Positions 1 to 7,552 of a DNA stretch of 23,783 nt are shown here, one piece after another. Each line of letters opens with the position of its first letter. The first letter of the stretch is position 1. The DNA comes from a virus. A program made the translations under genes and the position numbers. Location: positions 1-23,783 of the IMG/VR virus record IMGVR_UViG_3300042923_001020; one strand, given 5' to 3'. The notes beneath the pieces were generated by a model. That model searched no databases, was not told the DNA's origin, and saw only the letters and a program-made list of their open reading frames with translations.

Positions 1-2
1 TT

Positions 3-101
3 CGTATGGTAGGCTATCGTGAACGAATTGCTAAGGATCATAATGGAGAATGGCAGAATACCGTTCTGATGGAGAGAAGAAGTACTGTAATTGGTGTATA
101 G
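3..101 (+). CDS. C-terminal end of a GNAT acetyltransferase (host, partial)
   Basis: The gene enters from the left edge and ends at the TAG at 99-101. The visible 32 residues include VGYRERIAK followed by GEWQNTVLMERRS. This matches, from memory, the C-terminus of phosphinothricin-acetyltransferase-type GNAT proteins, which use acetyl-CoA to acetylate small amines. It is a host gene just outside attL. The catalytic part lies outside the window, so substrate cannot be judged. Confidence 0.7.
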   Translation, partial: RMVGYRERIAKDHNGEWQNTVLMERRSTVIGV

Positions 102-134
102 GGAACGATGCCATACATGGTTTTGGCAAACAAA

Positions 135-179
135 AAAGCTCCCCAAGGGACTCGAACCCTCGACCTACGCATTACGAAT
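135..179. repeat. attL: 45-bp copy of the tRNA-Thr 3' end
   Basis: These 45 bp are identical to 23026-23070. They contain the T-arm, the acceptor 3' strand and half of the anticodon stem-loop of the tRNA-Thr gene (minus-strand sense), and then diverge at position 180. This copy is a tRNA remnant with no 5' half, left behind by integration. The strand exchange point must lie inside this block, but the repeat alone cannot place it more finely. Confidence 0.95.
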
Positions 180-291
180 TTATAAAGATGTTCTTCGCAT
201 CGTCTGATAAAATGCTGAAACCATTGATAAATGGGGGTTTTGTGAGATTGGAATTTTGTAACATTCAATAAATTTGAGCCTTTTTAAATAA

Positions 292-316
292 CAATAGTCA
301 TCAAATAGTCATCAAA
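292..316. repeat. Left copy of the paired integrase arm-type repeat
   Basis: This 25-bp sequence occurs again, identically and in the same orientation, at 22922-22946. It contains two tandem copies of AATAGTCATCAAA spaced 11 bp apart. It lies between attL and int, 112 bp inside the core repeat. Short tandem repeats inside both prophage ends are typical binding sites for the N-terminal arm-binding domain of tyrosine integrases. The rest of 180-348 shows no gene. Confidence 0.75.
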
Positions 317-348
317 ATCTGAACACGAACTGCAGGGATTTAGGAATG

Positions 349-1659
349 TTATGCTTTTTTCTTAAATAAATTCTCCAGAGTATCAGACGCTTTTTCATCC
401 TTCTTCTTAAGAGCATGAGAATAGATATTTAGAGTGGTACTTGTCTGGGCATGTCCAAGTCTCGCAGAAACTGTATTTACATCAATGTTTTCAGATATCA
501 GTAAAGTCGCAGATGTATGCCGGAGTCCGTGCAGTGGAATATCTGGTAATTTTTCTGATACATTTTCTATAGTAAAATTGTACCGTTTAATAACTTCCTT
601 GAAACACTGATATGGAGTGCAAAGATTCATCTGTTTTCCGTTCCATTGAATGAAGATATAATTTTCACCCTGCCACTGATCACCCAGAGATAGTCTCAAC
701 TCCTTTTGCTCATTACGGTATTTTTTAAGCATGTCCATGACAGAACCAGGTATATTAATCTCGCGCACAGAACTTTCATTCTTTGGTACCTTTGTTATGG
801 TTTCCTTCCCGGAATAAGCAGTTGATTTGGTTACACTAATTACATTGTTATTAAAATCAATATCGCTCCATTCCAAGGCTATCAATTCGCCGCGCCGGAG
901 ACCGCTAAATATGGCAAGATTAAAGAATACTCTTAATTGTGTTGGTATGCTATGCGTTTCAATGTAATCATTTACATGATATTTTTTTCCGGTATCGTCA
1001 ATTCTATCATGGGCTTTATGGATAATCTTAAAATCATCATTGATGATACTTAGGAAGATTTGAGATTGTTCCAGGGTGAAATGTTTTACATCTTTTACCG
1101 CCTCTCGCTTTGATTTATCTTTTTTCTTTTTGGGAGATATTCTTTCACATGGATTGGCTTCAACTACCTGCCATTGAACAGCAGTTGAAAATATACTAGA
1201 GATAATAGCATGGCATTTCTTAATAGTGGACTGGCTATAGCATCCAGGCTTACCATCCTTTCTGACTCCATCCTCTTGTAAATTATTGTAGAAACTGTTC
1301 AACTGTACGGGCTGAATTCTTGCCATCTTCAAATGGCCTATGGCAGGAAAAATTTTCTGATCAAGATATTGCTGATAACTATTATATGTTGTCATTTCTA
1401 ATGCTTTCTTGCTGTATTCATTCATCCATTTCTCGGAAAATTCTTTAAATGATATCTTTTCACCATCTAGATATTTACCATTCTTCACTTTTTCCTCAAA
1501 CTCAAATACGAATTTCTCAAGGGCCTTCTCTTGCTGCTTTGGTGTCATGGATGGATCAGGAACGAAAGTGGCGGTCTCTCGGATCTTTGTTCCATAAATG
1601 TCGTAGCCATTTGAAATAGTTATAAAGAATGAGTTTCCACGTTGTTTGATGCTTGCCAT
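349..1659 (-). CDS. int: Tyrosine site-specific integrase
   Basis: A 436-aa integrase that would recombine attP with the tRNA-Thr attB and, with an excisionase, reverse this. An N-terminal arm-binding-type segment (about residues 1-65) is followed by a core-binding helical domain (about 70-175). The catalytic domain shows R255 in GLRRGE, a candidate lysine at K290 or K293, the HGLRH box (H377, R380), H403 in LGHAQTSTT and the nucleophile Y413 in NIYSH. Length is normal for phage integrases of Firmicutes. The ATG directly follows the repressor stop codon (TAA then ATG), and its ribosome binding site GGAGGGGGA lies inside the repressor gene, so the two are co-transcribed and probably translationally coupled. 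The 3' end faces attL. Confidence 0.97.
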   Translation of the reverse strand: MASIKQRGNSFFITISNGYDIYGTKIRETATFVPDPSMTPKQQEKALEKFVFEFEEKVKNGKYLDGEKISFKEFSEKWMNEYSKKALEMTTYNSYQQYLDQKIFPAIGHLKMARIQPVQLNSFYNNLQEDGVRKDGKPGCYSQSTIKKCHAIISSIFSTAVQWQVVEANPCERISPKKKKDKSKREAVKDVKHFTLEQSQIFLSIINDDFKIIHKAHDRIDDTGKKYHVNDYIETHSIPTQLRVFFNLAIFSGLRRGELIALEWSDIDFNNNVISVTKSTAYSGKETITKVPKNESSVREINIPGSVMDMLKKYRNEQKELRLSLGDQWQGENYIFIQWNGKQMNLCTPYQCFKEVIKRYNFTIENVSEKLPDIPLHGLRHTSATLLISENIDVNTVSARLGHAQTSTTLNIYSHALKKKDEKASDTLENLFKKKA

Positions 1660-2268
1660 TTAATCGTCCCCCTCCATGTTTCCGTGATTTGAATCGTTAA
1701 ATAGATTTTCGGTTGTTTTACTGAAAAGCAACTGAATTTGCTTAATAGTATTAGCTCTTATATTATTAATCAGCAAATTAAAATCTTTATCCGAAACTTT
1801 AAACGATATTTTTCCGTTCGTAAAAATATACCGTTCATCAATTAACTTACAGTGTTCACAAAACTGTATATGGTTTTCTGTTGTAAATACTCCATTAAGA
1901 CACTCCTCACAATTATACCCTTCTATGTGATTGTTTAAGGTATAGGTCCACCCTAAAGATTTAATATATTTCTCAAGTAATAGCTTTTCATTCCATTCGT
2001 CATTAAAATCCCTTATGCGATCCATGAATGAGCTATAACCCGCCAACCAAGCTTCGTTAATGTCCAAGGTTTCTGCAATGAGTTTCATATTTTCAGATCT
2101 CGGCATATATCTTCCTGATATGTAAGAACTCAGTGAGCCTTTGTCTATTTTTGCAATCTGGGATAGTTCGGATTGCTTCATGCCCCTTATTTCCATTGCT
2201 TCTTTTAACCTTCTACCAAAATCTTTAGCATCTTCTTCATGAAGCTTTTTAATTAAGTTCTCACTCAT
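1660..2268 (-). CDS. XRE-family phage repressor with a CxxC/CxxC cluster, no LexA-type peptidase
   Basis: Predicted lysogeny repressor, 202 aa from the ATG at 2268. The reading frame is open further upstream, but this start gives a clean N-terminus and has GGAGG about 14 nt upstream. Residues about 11-70 form a helix-turn-helix of XRE type (MKQSELSQIAKIDKGSLSSY). The C-terminal part has two CxxC pairs (NCEEC and FCEHC, about 17 residues apart), which suggests zinc binding. No Ser/Lys S24 peptidase motif is visible, so RecA-stimulated self-cleavage is not expected. It shares a leftward transcript with int and lies beside two 17-bp operator-like sites. The function is inferred from position and the HTH. 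Confidence 0.85.
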   Translation of the reverse strand: MSENLIKKLHEEDAKDFGRRLKEAMEIRGMKQSELSQIAKIDKGSLSSYISGRYMPRSENMKLIAETLDINEAWLAGYSSFMDRIRDFNDEWNEKLLLEKYIKSLGWTYTLNNHIEGYNCEECLNGVFTTENHIQFCEHCKLIDERYIFTNGKISFKVSDKDFNLLINNIRANTIKQIQLLFSKTTENLFNDSNHGNMEGDD

Positions 2269-2302
2269 AATATAATTTATGACCTCCACTCCTTTTCTTA
2301 TT

Positions 2303-2331
2303 ATTATAAACAATTCTTTAGAATATATCAA
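2303..2331 (-). promoter_or_regulatory. Leftward repressor-int promoter
   Basis: On the minus strand, TTGATA (2326-2331) and TATAAT (2303-2308) are separated by 17 bp, a near-consensus sigma-A promoter. It lies 35 bp upstream of the repressor ATG and 15 bp from operator O1. Confidence 0.8.
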
Positions 2332-2346
2332 CATATATTTTAAAAA

Positions 2347-2363
2347 GTTTGGATATGCTAAAC
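2347..2363. promoter_or_regulatory. Operator O1 (17 bp)
   Basis: GTTTGGATATGCTAAAC is an imperfect palindrome (GTTT/AAAC with an inner G/C pair). It lies between the -35 boxes of the divergent promoters and has a matching site at 2408. It is probably bound by the repressor, the Cro-like protein, or both. Confidence 0.6.
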
Positions 2364-2369
2364 ACATAC

Positions 2370-2398
2370 TTGACACTCGTGTGCAAAAATGATATCAT
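2370..2398 (+). promoter_or_regulatory. Rightward early promoter
   Basis: TTGACA (2370-2375) and TATCAT (2393-2398) are 17 bp apart. Operator-like sites lie on both sides, O1 upstream and O2 at the expected transcription start. It should drive the Cro-like gene and the early region. Confidence 0.8.
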
Positions 2399-2407
2399 TA
2401 AGATAAA

Positions 2408-2424
2408 GTTTGGAATAACAAAAC
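2408..2424. promoter_or_regulatory. Operator O2 (17 bp)
   Basis: GTTTGGAATAACAAAAC shares the GTTTGGA left half and AAAC right end of O1. It lies about 10 bp after the -10 box of the early promoter, where bound protein would block initiation. Confidence 0.55.
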
Positions 2425-2441
2425 ATCGGAGGTGTTTATTT

Positions 2442-2669
2442 TTGTATGACTATAGTAAGTTGCGTGGTAAGATAAGGGAAGTATTTTTTACTCAGGCTAA
2501 TTTTGCAAAGGCGATCAATTTATCAAACGCTAGCATAAGTGCAAAATTGAATAATAACATTAAATGGAAGCAGGATGAAATTGAACGAGCAGTGAGAGCA
2601 CTTAACTTACCCATGGAGGAAATGCCGATATATTTTTTTTCGGTAAAAGGTTTGGAAAATCAAAACTAA
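2442..2669 (+). CDS. Cro-like DNA-binding protein (DUF739-type)
   Basis: A 75-aa helix-turn-helix protein, probably the early antagonist of the repressor. The sequence YDYSKLRGKIREVFFTQANFAK...LSNASISAKLNN is typical of the small DUF739-type phage proteins encoded opposite the repressor. I chose the TTG at 2442 because GGAGG at 2428-2432 lies 9 nt upstream and homologues, as I recall them, begin at this LYDYSKL segment. The frame is open back to 2349, but that would place the start inside the operator region, upstream of the promoter. The first gene of the rightward early operon. Confidence 0.85.
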   Translation: MYDYSKLRGKIREVFFTQANFAKAINLSNASISAKLNNNIKWKQDEIERAVRALNLPMEEMPIYFFSVKGLENQN

Positions 2670-2691
2670 TATAAAAAAGGATGGTGATTAT

Positions 2692-2925
2692 ATGGCATTA
2701 GCAAGACTGCGGACGGTTACACAGACTATTGAACTTTACCGACAACTGGATCCGGATAGTTGTATTTCAGAATATTGGCTCAGACGCTACATAAAATTAC
2801 ATCCAGAAGTAATAGTTAAGTCAGGGGTTAAGCAACTAATAAATCTTGAAAAATTTGAGGAAGCCTTAAATAATGGAACAGAAATCGAAGAACAACCTCA
2901 AGCGCGCATTCGTGCAGTTAAATAA
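2692..2925 (+). CDS. Small winged-HTH protein, excisionase-like
   Basis: A 77-aa protein with SEYWLRRYIKLHPEVIVKSGVKQLINLEKFEEAL, the pattern of MerR/Xis-type winged-helix proteins in which a recognition helix is followed by a short beta wing. It starts at an ATG after GGATGGTGA. Its place as second early gene, 22 bp after the Cro-like gene, fits a directionality factor for the integrase, though small regulators of other kinds share this fold. The function is inferred. Confidence 0.7.
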   Translation: MALARLRTVTQTIELYRQLDPDSCISEYWLRRYIKLHPEVIVKSGVKQLINLEKFEEALNNGTEIEEQPQARIRAVK

Positions 2926-2937
2926 CAAGGGTGATTA

Positions 2938-3009
2938 ATGAAAATAAACAGTCAAACGAAGTTTCATGCAACAATGGCTTCGGGTAGACAAGCAGTTAAT
3001 CCGAAATAA
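2938..3009 (+). CDS. Possible 23-aa peptide
   Basis: A short ORF beginning MKINSQTKFHATM with an AAGGGTGATT ribosome binding site just upstream, 12 bp after the Xis-like gene. No family is recognised. The binding site is the only support, and it could be a decayed gene or chance. Confidence 0.3.
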   Translation: MKINSQTKFHATMASGRQAVNPK

Positions 3010-3075
3010 AAGCGAAACACCAATCTGGAGAAATAAGAATGGGGATTCTAAAAACCAGATAAGGAGTTTGATACG

Positions 3076-3243
3076 ATGAAAATTTATAATCCGCTTTATG
3101 GGGATATGATAATCCCGGATACCAATAAAGACATTATTTCTGAATTACTTAACGCAATAGAAATAATCCAATTAAACTATTCACGAAGATTACAAGTTTA
3201 CATAGACACATTAAACGAAGGACTCGACATTATCAGTCGATAG
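3076..3243 (+). CDS. Small hypothetical protein, 55 aa
   Basis: This ORF has an AAGGAG site 9 nt before its ATG, and its stop codon overlaps the AGGAGG site of the primase gene, so the two should be co-expressed. The protein begins MKIYNPLYGDMIIP and then has one long, probably helical stretch (ISELLNAIEIIQLNYSRRLQVYIDTLN). I do not recognise a family. Spacing and coupling make it a likely real early gene. Confidence 0.7.
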   Translation: MKIYNPLYGDMIIPDTNKDIISELLNAIEIIQLNYSRRLQVYIDTLNEGLDIISR

Positions 3244-3252
3244 GAGGAAAAA

Positions 3253-5424
3253 GTGCTAACATTGCAAGATTTACTGATATATTTTAAAGTCTCAAAAAAA
3301 CTGAATGATACCTCCTATCAATGCGTATGTCCTACTCACCACGATGGCAAGGCCAGTCTTACAATATCAGAAAGCAACGGGAAACTACTGCTCTATTGTC
3401 ATGCAGGGTGCGATACAAAGGATATACTGGGTGCAGTCGGATTATCATATAGCGATATCGGAAATTATACACCGCCACAATGGAGGGAACGGCTGGAATT
3501 TTATAAGCAAAAAAAGATCGAAGCTGTTTATGATTATTGCGACGAAAAAGGAAGATACCAATATTCCAAAATCCGTTTTGAAGGTAAGGAAATCATTTAC
3601 GCAACAGTTGATAAAAAAGGCGATTCATATAAATTGGGGAGGACAGGAAAGCGAACTGTTCTTTATAATCTCCATTCGCTAATCAAGGCTGTTCGAGAAG
3701 GATATCCAGTCTATATTGTTGAGGGTGAAAAGGATGCAGATACTTTAAGGAAGCTTGGTTATTCTGTGACGACTCCCGGAGGTGCAAGTGATTGGAAAAA
3801 GGAATATGCATCTTATTTCATCGGAGCCAAGGTAATTATTCTTCCTGATAATGATGAACCGGGTTTGCAACTTAAAGACCAAATCATGCGTGATTTAAGA
3901 AATTATGCTCATTCTGTATCTTGGACAACCACATCAAAAGTCGAGAAGGGTGATGTTTATGATTATTTAGTCAAAGAAAATCATCCAAAAGAAGATCTAC
4001 ATAGCTTAATTTCTTCTGCCGAAACTATAATGGCTCCATGGATATTTATGGAGGGCAGCGGAGACAAAGCAAGAGCAAAGATCAATGGTGACATCTTAGC
4101 CGATTGCATTAGTAAAACTATGTATTACATGATTGTGCGACGGCCAGAAGAAGAAAAAGACGATTTTTATATATATGACCATGGAGTTTATAGTCGGTGT
4201 AATAGAAATACTGTACGATCATATATTCGAAGATATATTCCGGTTGGACTTGCCAGTGATAGTCTAATTAATAATATATACAACCTGTTAACCTGTAAGG
4301 AAGGTCATATATGCGGATATCGTGACCTTGATGCTGACGAATGGTATATTAATTTAAAAAATGGAATGTATAACGTCAAGACTAAACAAATAGAACCACA
4401 TACACCAGATAAATTAACAACCATTCAACTTAATTGCGAATACCATCCAGAGAATCATAATATGCCGAATTTTAATCATTATATTAATGACTTGTGCAGT
4501 GATATCGATGGAAAGATTGACGATCAAAAGAAAGCTATATTACAGGAGTTTATGGGTTTAATACTTTCAAACGTAAGGGTTAGTCGTATTAAGAAATGTC
4601 TGGTGCTCTACTCATTACTCGGTAATTCGGGTAAGACTCAGTTACTTAATCTAATTGGCGAACTACTTGGGACAGAAAATACAATCAATGTGCCATTGCA
4701 GCAGATGAACGAAAATTCGAAATTTTCTCTAGGTAGTATCGTTGGAAAGCGCCTTATCAGTATAGGCGATCAAACCGGAAGCGATGTAGAAGATAGCGCG
4801 GTATTTAAACAGCTAACAGGTGGTGATCCGGTTAAAGTTGAACCGAAGAATAAACAACCGTTTTCATATATATTTAATGGAGCAATCGCCATCTCATGCA
4901 ACAATCTCGTTAACTTCCAGGATGATAAAGGCGGTCATGTATTTGAAAGGCTTTGTATAATTCCATGTACTAATACGATACCTCCAGAAAAGCGAGATGG
5001 TGAATTATTGGATAAGATGCTATTGGAACGTGATGTAATATTTAACTGGTTTTTAGAAGGTTTACATAGATTGATTAGTAATAAATATCAACTTACGAAC
5101 TCTACTGAATGTGATAACGTAATTAATGATTACAGGGATAAACTTGACACAATATATCGGTTTATTCATGAGAATTATTCTATCACCAGCAACAAAATGG
5201 ACATGGTATCAAAAACCGATTTCGAGCAAGAGTATATCGATTGGTGTAAAAGCAATGATTACACAGCTATTAATAAGCGAAGTATTAAAGAGCGAATGGA
5301 AAAGAACGGTGTACCATTAAGTAAAGATGCTAAAGGAAATTGGAATTATAGGAATATTGTAAAAGGAACTGGTGAATTTATGAGTACAGCAGGAATGAAT
5401 CAGGAGGAGATGCCATTTTTGTAA
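3253..5424 (+). CDS. Phage primase-helicase (zinc finger, TOPRIM, SF3 helicase)
   Basis: A 723-aa replication protein that probably opens the origin, unwinds DNA and primes synthesis, as P4-type primase-helicases do. An N-terminal zinc-binding motif (C24, C26, H29/H30, C49, H50, C53) is followed by a TOPRIM domain with EGEKD at 157-161 and PDND at 198-201. The C-terminal half is a superfamily 3 helicase: Walker A GNSGKT (457-462), motif B around GKRLISIGDQ (498-507), motif C ending SCNN (548-551) and an arginine-finger candidate R566. The GTG start is chosen for the AGGAGG 5 nt upstream; it follows the 55-aa gene by 9 bp. The iteron region starts 20 bp after its stop. The domain assignment is firm; priming activity is inferred. 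Confidence 0.93.
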   Translation: MLTLQDLLIYFKVSKKLNDTSYQCVCPTHHDGKASLTISESNGKLLLYCHAGCDTKDILGAVGLSYSDIGNYTPPQWRERLEFYKQKKIEAVYDYCDEKGRYQYSKIRFEGKEIIYATVDKKGDSYKLGRTGKRTVLYNLHSLIKAVREGYPVYIVEGEKDADTLRKLGYSVTTPGGASDWKKEYASYFIGAKVIILPDNDEPGLQLKDQIMRDLRNYAHSVSWTTTSKVEKGDVYDYLVKENHPKEDLHSLISSAETIMAPWIFMEGSGDKARAKINGDILADCISKTMYYMIVRRPEEEKDDFYIYDHGVYSRCNRNTVRSYIRRYIPVGLASDSLINNIYNLLTCKEGHICGYRDLDADEWYINLKNGMYNVKTKQIEPHTPDKLTTIQLNCEYHPENHNMPNFNHYINDLCSDIDGKIDDQKKAILQEFMGLILSNVRVSRIKKCLVLYSLLGNSGKTQLLNLIGELLGTENTINVPLQQMNENSKFSLGSIVGKRLISIGDQTGSDVEDSAVFKQLTGGDPVKVEPKNKQPFSYIFNGAIAISCNNLVNFQDDKGGHVFERLCIIPCTNTIPPEKRDGELLDKMLLERDVIFNWFLEGLHRLISNKYQLTNSTECDNVINDYRDKLDTIYRFIHENYSITSNKMDMVSKTDFEQEYIDWCKSNDYTAINKRSIKERMEKNGVPLSKDAKGNWNYRNIVKGTGEFMSTAGMNQEEMPFL

Positions 5425-5443
5425 TTAACATTGTAAAAAATGA

Positions 5444-5694
5444 TTTACGGAAGAATTTAAAGTTTTTACGGACGGTTTACGGAATGTTTACGGAAGAAAA
5501 AAGTCAGTAAAATCAAGGCTTACGGACGATACGGACATATTTTTAATATTTATATTAGCTTTAAAAAAATATTATATATATATATAGATGTGAAAAAATT
5601 CTTCCGTTTTCCGTAAAATACTCCAAAGCATTGAAAAATAAGGGTTTAGAGGCACGGAAAGTTTGTTTTACGATTCTTCCGTTTTGTCCGTAAA
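5444..5694. other. Candidate replication origin: iterons around an AT-rich core
   Basis: On the left, TTTACGGA occurs at 5444, 5465, 5476 and 5487. The last three are exactly 11 bp apart and the first is 21 bp away, so all face one side of the helix. Further TACGGA copies lie at 5521 and 5530. On the right the motif is inverted: TCCGTAAA at 5610 and 5687, each preceded by ATTCTTCCGTTTT in a repeated block (5598-5617, 5673-5694). Between lies about 60 bp of almost pure A/T, a likely unwinding element. The whole 5425-5837 interval has no credible gene. Its place next to the primase-helicase supports origin function. Confidence 0.75.
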
Positions 5695-5837
5695 GCATTT
5701 AAGGCGTTACCTAAAAGGTTGAGAATAAGAATGAGGGCTAATCATACCGATTGACGGTTAAAGCATTTGGGGAAATGTAGTCAAAAGGAAAATGATGCAA
5801 CTGAAAATCAACCAATTATGAATCGAGGTAATGAAAT

Positions 5838-6272
5838 ATGAAATACATAGAACAAGGATATGAAAGACCAGAATACACAGTTTTAAAAACAATTAGACCA
5901 TTTTTCGATACTGCAAATGAATATTTAGTAATCAGAGTAAAAGACACAACCTTTTGCTGTCAAGAGGATCGCTGGAACGAATATGTACTGGGTTGCTCTG
6001 AAGACCTTTGGAGAAGGGTTGATGATTGGATTAGTGATTATGTAATGCCTCATGTGACTAGAAGAACGATTAATTATAATACGATGAGTAGCTACAAAAT
6101 AAAAGATGAATGTGAGCGGTGTATTGGTGCTTATGTAGCCGAAGAGTTGATTATGGCGCTTATATCCGCAAAGAATGTCCCAGGTGCAAATAAACATAGT
6201 ATGCGGTTATATCCGACAAGCGTACATTTCCCTTTATCAAGCAAATATAATCTCAATCGGGGGGTAAGATAA
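5838..6272 (+). CDS. Phage protein of unknown function, 144 aa
   Basis: Start supported by GAGGTAATG upstream of the ATG. The segment SSYKIKDECERCIGAYVAEELIMALI resembles, from memory, a small phage family that carries the pattern SSYxLKHxxE...Y(V/I)xNxxFIxAM. That family has no established function that I know. No membrane segment or catalytic motif is visible. The next gene starts directly after its stop codon, so the two are translationally coupled. It lies between the origin and the packaging genes. Confidence 0.8.
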   Translation: MKYIEQGYERPEYTVLKTIRPFFDTANEYLVIRVKDTTFCCQEDRWNEYVLGCSEDLWRRVDDWISDYVMPHVTRRTINYNTMSSYKIKDECERCIGAYVAEELIMALISAKNVPGANKHSMRLYPTSVHFPLSSKYNLNRGVR

Positions 6273-6731
6273 TTGCCAAACAAACGAGATCTTAACCTAG
6301 AAAGATTCGGGATAAGCCAATGTCGATATAGGGAACTTAAATACTTTAGTCTTCAATATCCGGAGTGGCAAGATGTAATAAAACATGGAACGCATTCTGT
6401 AAAGAGTCCGCAAATTACCGGAATGCCTAATGGTGATTCGATAAGTAATTCAACAATGAACCTAGCAATAAAAAGATCAGAAGCCGGCAACAATATGCAG
6501 CTGATAGAACAGACAATGTTTGAAGCAATTGCTACTACAGTTGATGGCAGGTGTAACCCAATATATGACGGTGATTGGGAAATTGATTTGTATCCGTTTA
6601 TGATGGAAGCTGTCACGAATACAGATATTACATACACTTATTTGTATCACAAAGGGATACCGATTTCCCTGAATAGTTTTAACTGTATACGAAGATATTT
6701 CTATTTTCTCTTAGATAAAAATAAAAACTGA
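6273..6731 (+). CDS. Phage protein common upstream of terminase, function unknown, 152 aa
   Basis: A TTG start directly follows the previous stop codon and has GGGGGT upstream. The N-terminus (NLERFGISQCRYRELKYFSLQYPEW) and the C-terminal ISLNSFNCIRRYFYFLL match, from memory, a hypothetical family often found just before the HNH/terminase genes of clostridial siphoprophages. In other phages late regulators of the RinA/ArpU type occupy this place, so a regulatory role is possible but unsupported. The last gene before the late promoter region. Confidence 0.8.
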   Translation: MPNKRDLNLERFGISQCRYRELKYFSLQYPEWQDVIKHGTHSVKSPQITGMPNGDSISNSTMNLAIKRSEAGNNMQLIEQTMFEAIATTVDGRCNPIYDGDWEIDLYPFMMEAVTNTDITYTYLYHKGIPISLNSFNCIRRYFYFLLDKNKN

Positions 6732-6751
6732 TAATTACAAAGTCGATGATA

Positions 6752-6779
6752 TTGGGACATACTTTTAGTTTATTATGAT
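6752..6779 (+). promoter_or_regulatory. Candidate late promoter
   Basis: TTGGGA and TATGAT are separated by 16 bp in the gap before the packaging genes. A weak -35 with a good -10 fits an activator-dependent promoter. A strong hairpin follows in the presumed leader. Confidence 0.45.
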
Positions 6780-6833
6780 AGTATGGAAATAGCAAACAAG
6801 GTAATAACATAGAAGTAATCCTCCTTCCTTTAT

Positions 6834-6871
6834 AAAGCGCTTATGACTTAGCAATAGGTTATAGGCGCTTT
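6834..6871 (+). terminator. 14-bp stem-loop between early and late genes
   Basis: AAAGCGCTTATGAC pairs with GTTATAGGCGCTTT across a 10-nt loop, with two G-T pairs. The end is rich in T (CTTTCTTAATT). It could end the early transcript or act as an attenuator in the leader of the late operon. Confidence 0.65.
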
Positions 6872-6910
6872 CTTAATTGATAGGAGCAGGCAGTAATTAA
6901 GGTGATAATC

Positions 6911-7117
6911 ATGAAGAAGTGTTTACCAAAATCATATAAAGATTGTATCTCAGAGAAGTATAAGAGTAAGACTTGTATTGGGTGCAAGGATTTGACTAAT
7001 CCGGAATGCGGCATACTTAAAAGCATTCGGCATAGTTCAGGTGCAGTATATACCATAAAGGTTCCGGATAAGGACTGCAGCATGTATGGCAACCGGGATA
7101 AGGCGGTGACCACCTAA
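6911..7117 (+). CDS. Small cysteine-rich protein, 68 aa
   Basis: I chose the ATG at 6911 over the GTG at 6902 because AAGGTG then lies 6 nt upstream. Seven cysteines, including CIGC, ECG and a late DKDC, suggest a zinc-binding fold, but no family is recognised. The stop codon overlaps the HNH start (TAATG), indicating coupled translation. Confidence 0.65.
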   Translation: MKKCLPKSYKDCISEKYKSKTCIGCKDLTNPECGILKSIRHSSGAVYTIKVPDKDCSMYGNRDKAVTT

Positions 7118-7440
7118 TGGCTATGGAGTTCGCTAAGCCATTCTATAACAGTAAAGCATGGCGAGAATGCCGTGCTTCTTATATTAGCAAGAGGATAACT
7201 ATCGACGGCGGTATGTGTGAGACTTGTCATATGGAACTGGGATACATCGTGCATCATAAGACATGGTTAACTCCAACGAACATATCTAATCCTATGATAT
7301 CCCTGAACCATGACAATCTAAAGTATGATTGTCAGACTTGCCACAACCAGGAGAAGGAAGGCAAAGTGTTAGAGCAGCCAAGATATATATTTGGTGATAA
7401 CGGAGAAATAATTTTAGTTCCACCAGTGAAAGAAGATTAG
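7117..7440 (+). CDS. HNH endonuclease of the packaging module
   Basis: A 107-aa HNH protein. The fold is visible as two cysteine pairs (CETC and CQTC), the central VHHKTWL motif carrying the catalytic histidine, and the HDNLKYDC...CHNQEK end carrying the asparagine and final histidine. In HK97-like cos phages a small HNH protein is encoded next to the terminase and helps the large subunit cut cos DNA. Its place just before terS fits that role. It begins in the TAATG overlap with the cysteine-rich gene. No sign of homing behaviour. Confidence 0.9.
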   Translation: MAMEFAKPFYNSKAWRECRASYISKRITIDGGMCETCHMELGYIVHHKTWLTPTNISNPMISLNHDNLKYDCQTCHNQEKEGKVLEQPRYIFGDNGEIILVPPVKED

Positions 7441-7500
7441 GTACCGCCCCCATTCAGATAATATTTTTTTATCTTGCTAAGACCGGCGGTGAAGTCTTAG
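7441..7500. other. Candidate cos region between HNH and terS
   Basis: The HNH stop codon is followed at once by GTACCGCCCCC, and then by a perfect 7-bp inverted repeat (7477-7483 and 7494-7500). C-rich cos overhangs beside the HNH and terminase genes are frequent in Gram-positive HK97-like phages. The position fits, but no cleavage site can be proved from sequence. Confidence 0.35.
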
Positions 7501-7552
7501 AGAATACGCAGGTCATCTACATGATCCCCTACCCTTAAAGGCGGTGAAACAT

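Noticed and set aside
50-271. ORFs on both strands across the left attachment site
   Set aside because: They run through the tRNA fragment and the attL arm, have no ribosome binding site and no recognisable protein pattern. The real coding frame at 3-101 ends before attL.
5565-5590. TA-rich run as a phase-variable simple repeat
   Set aside because: It is not inside a gene or a promoter, and it is better explained as the unwinding part of the candidate origin.
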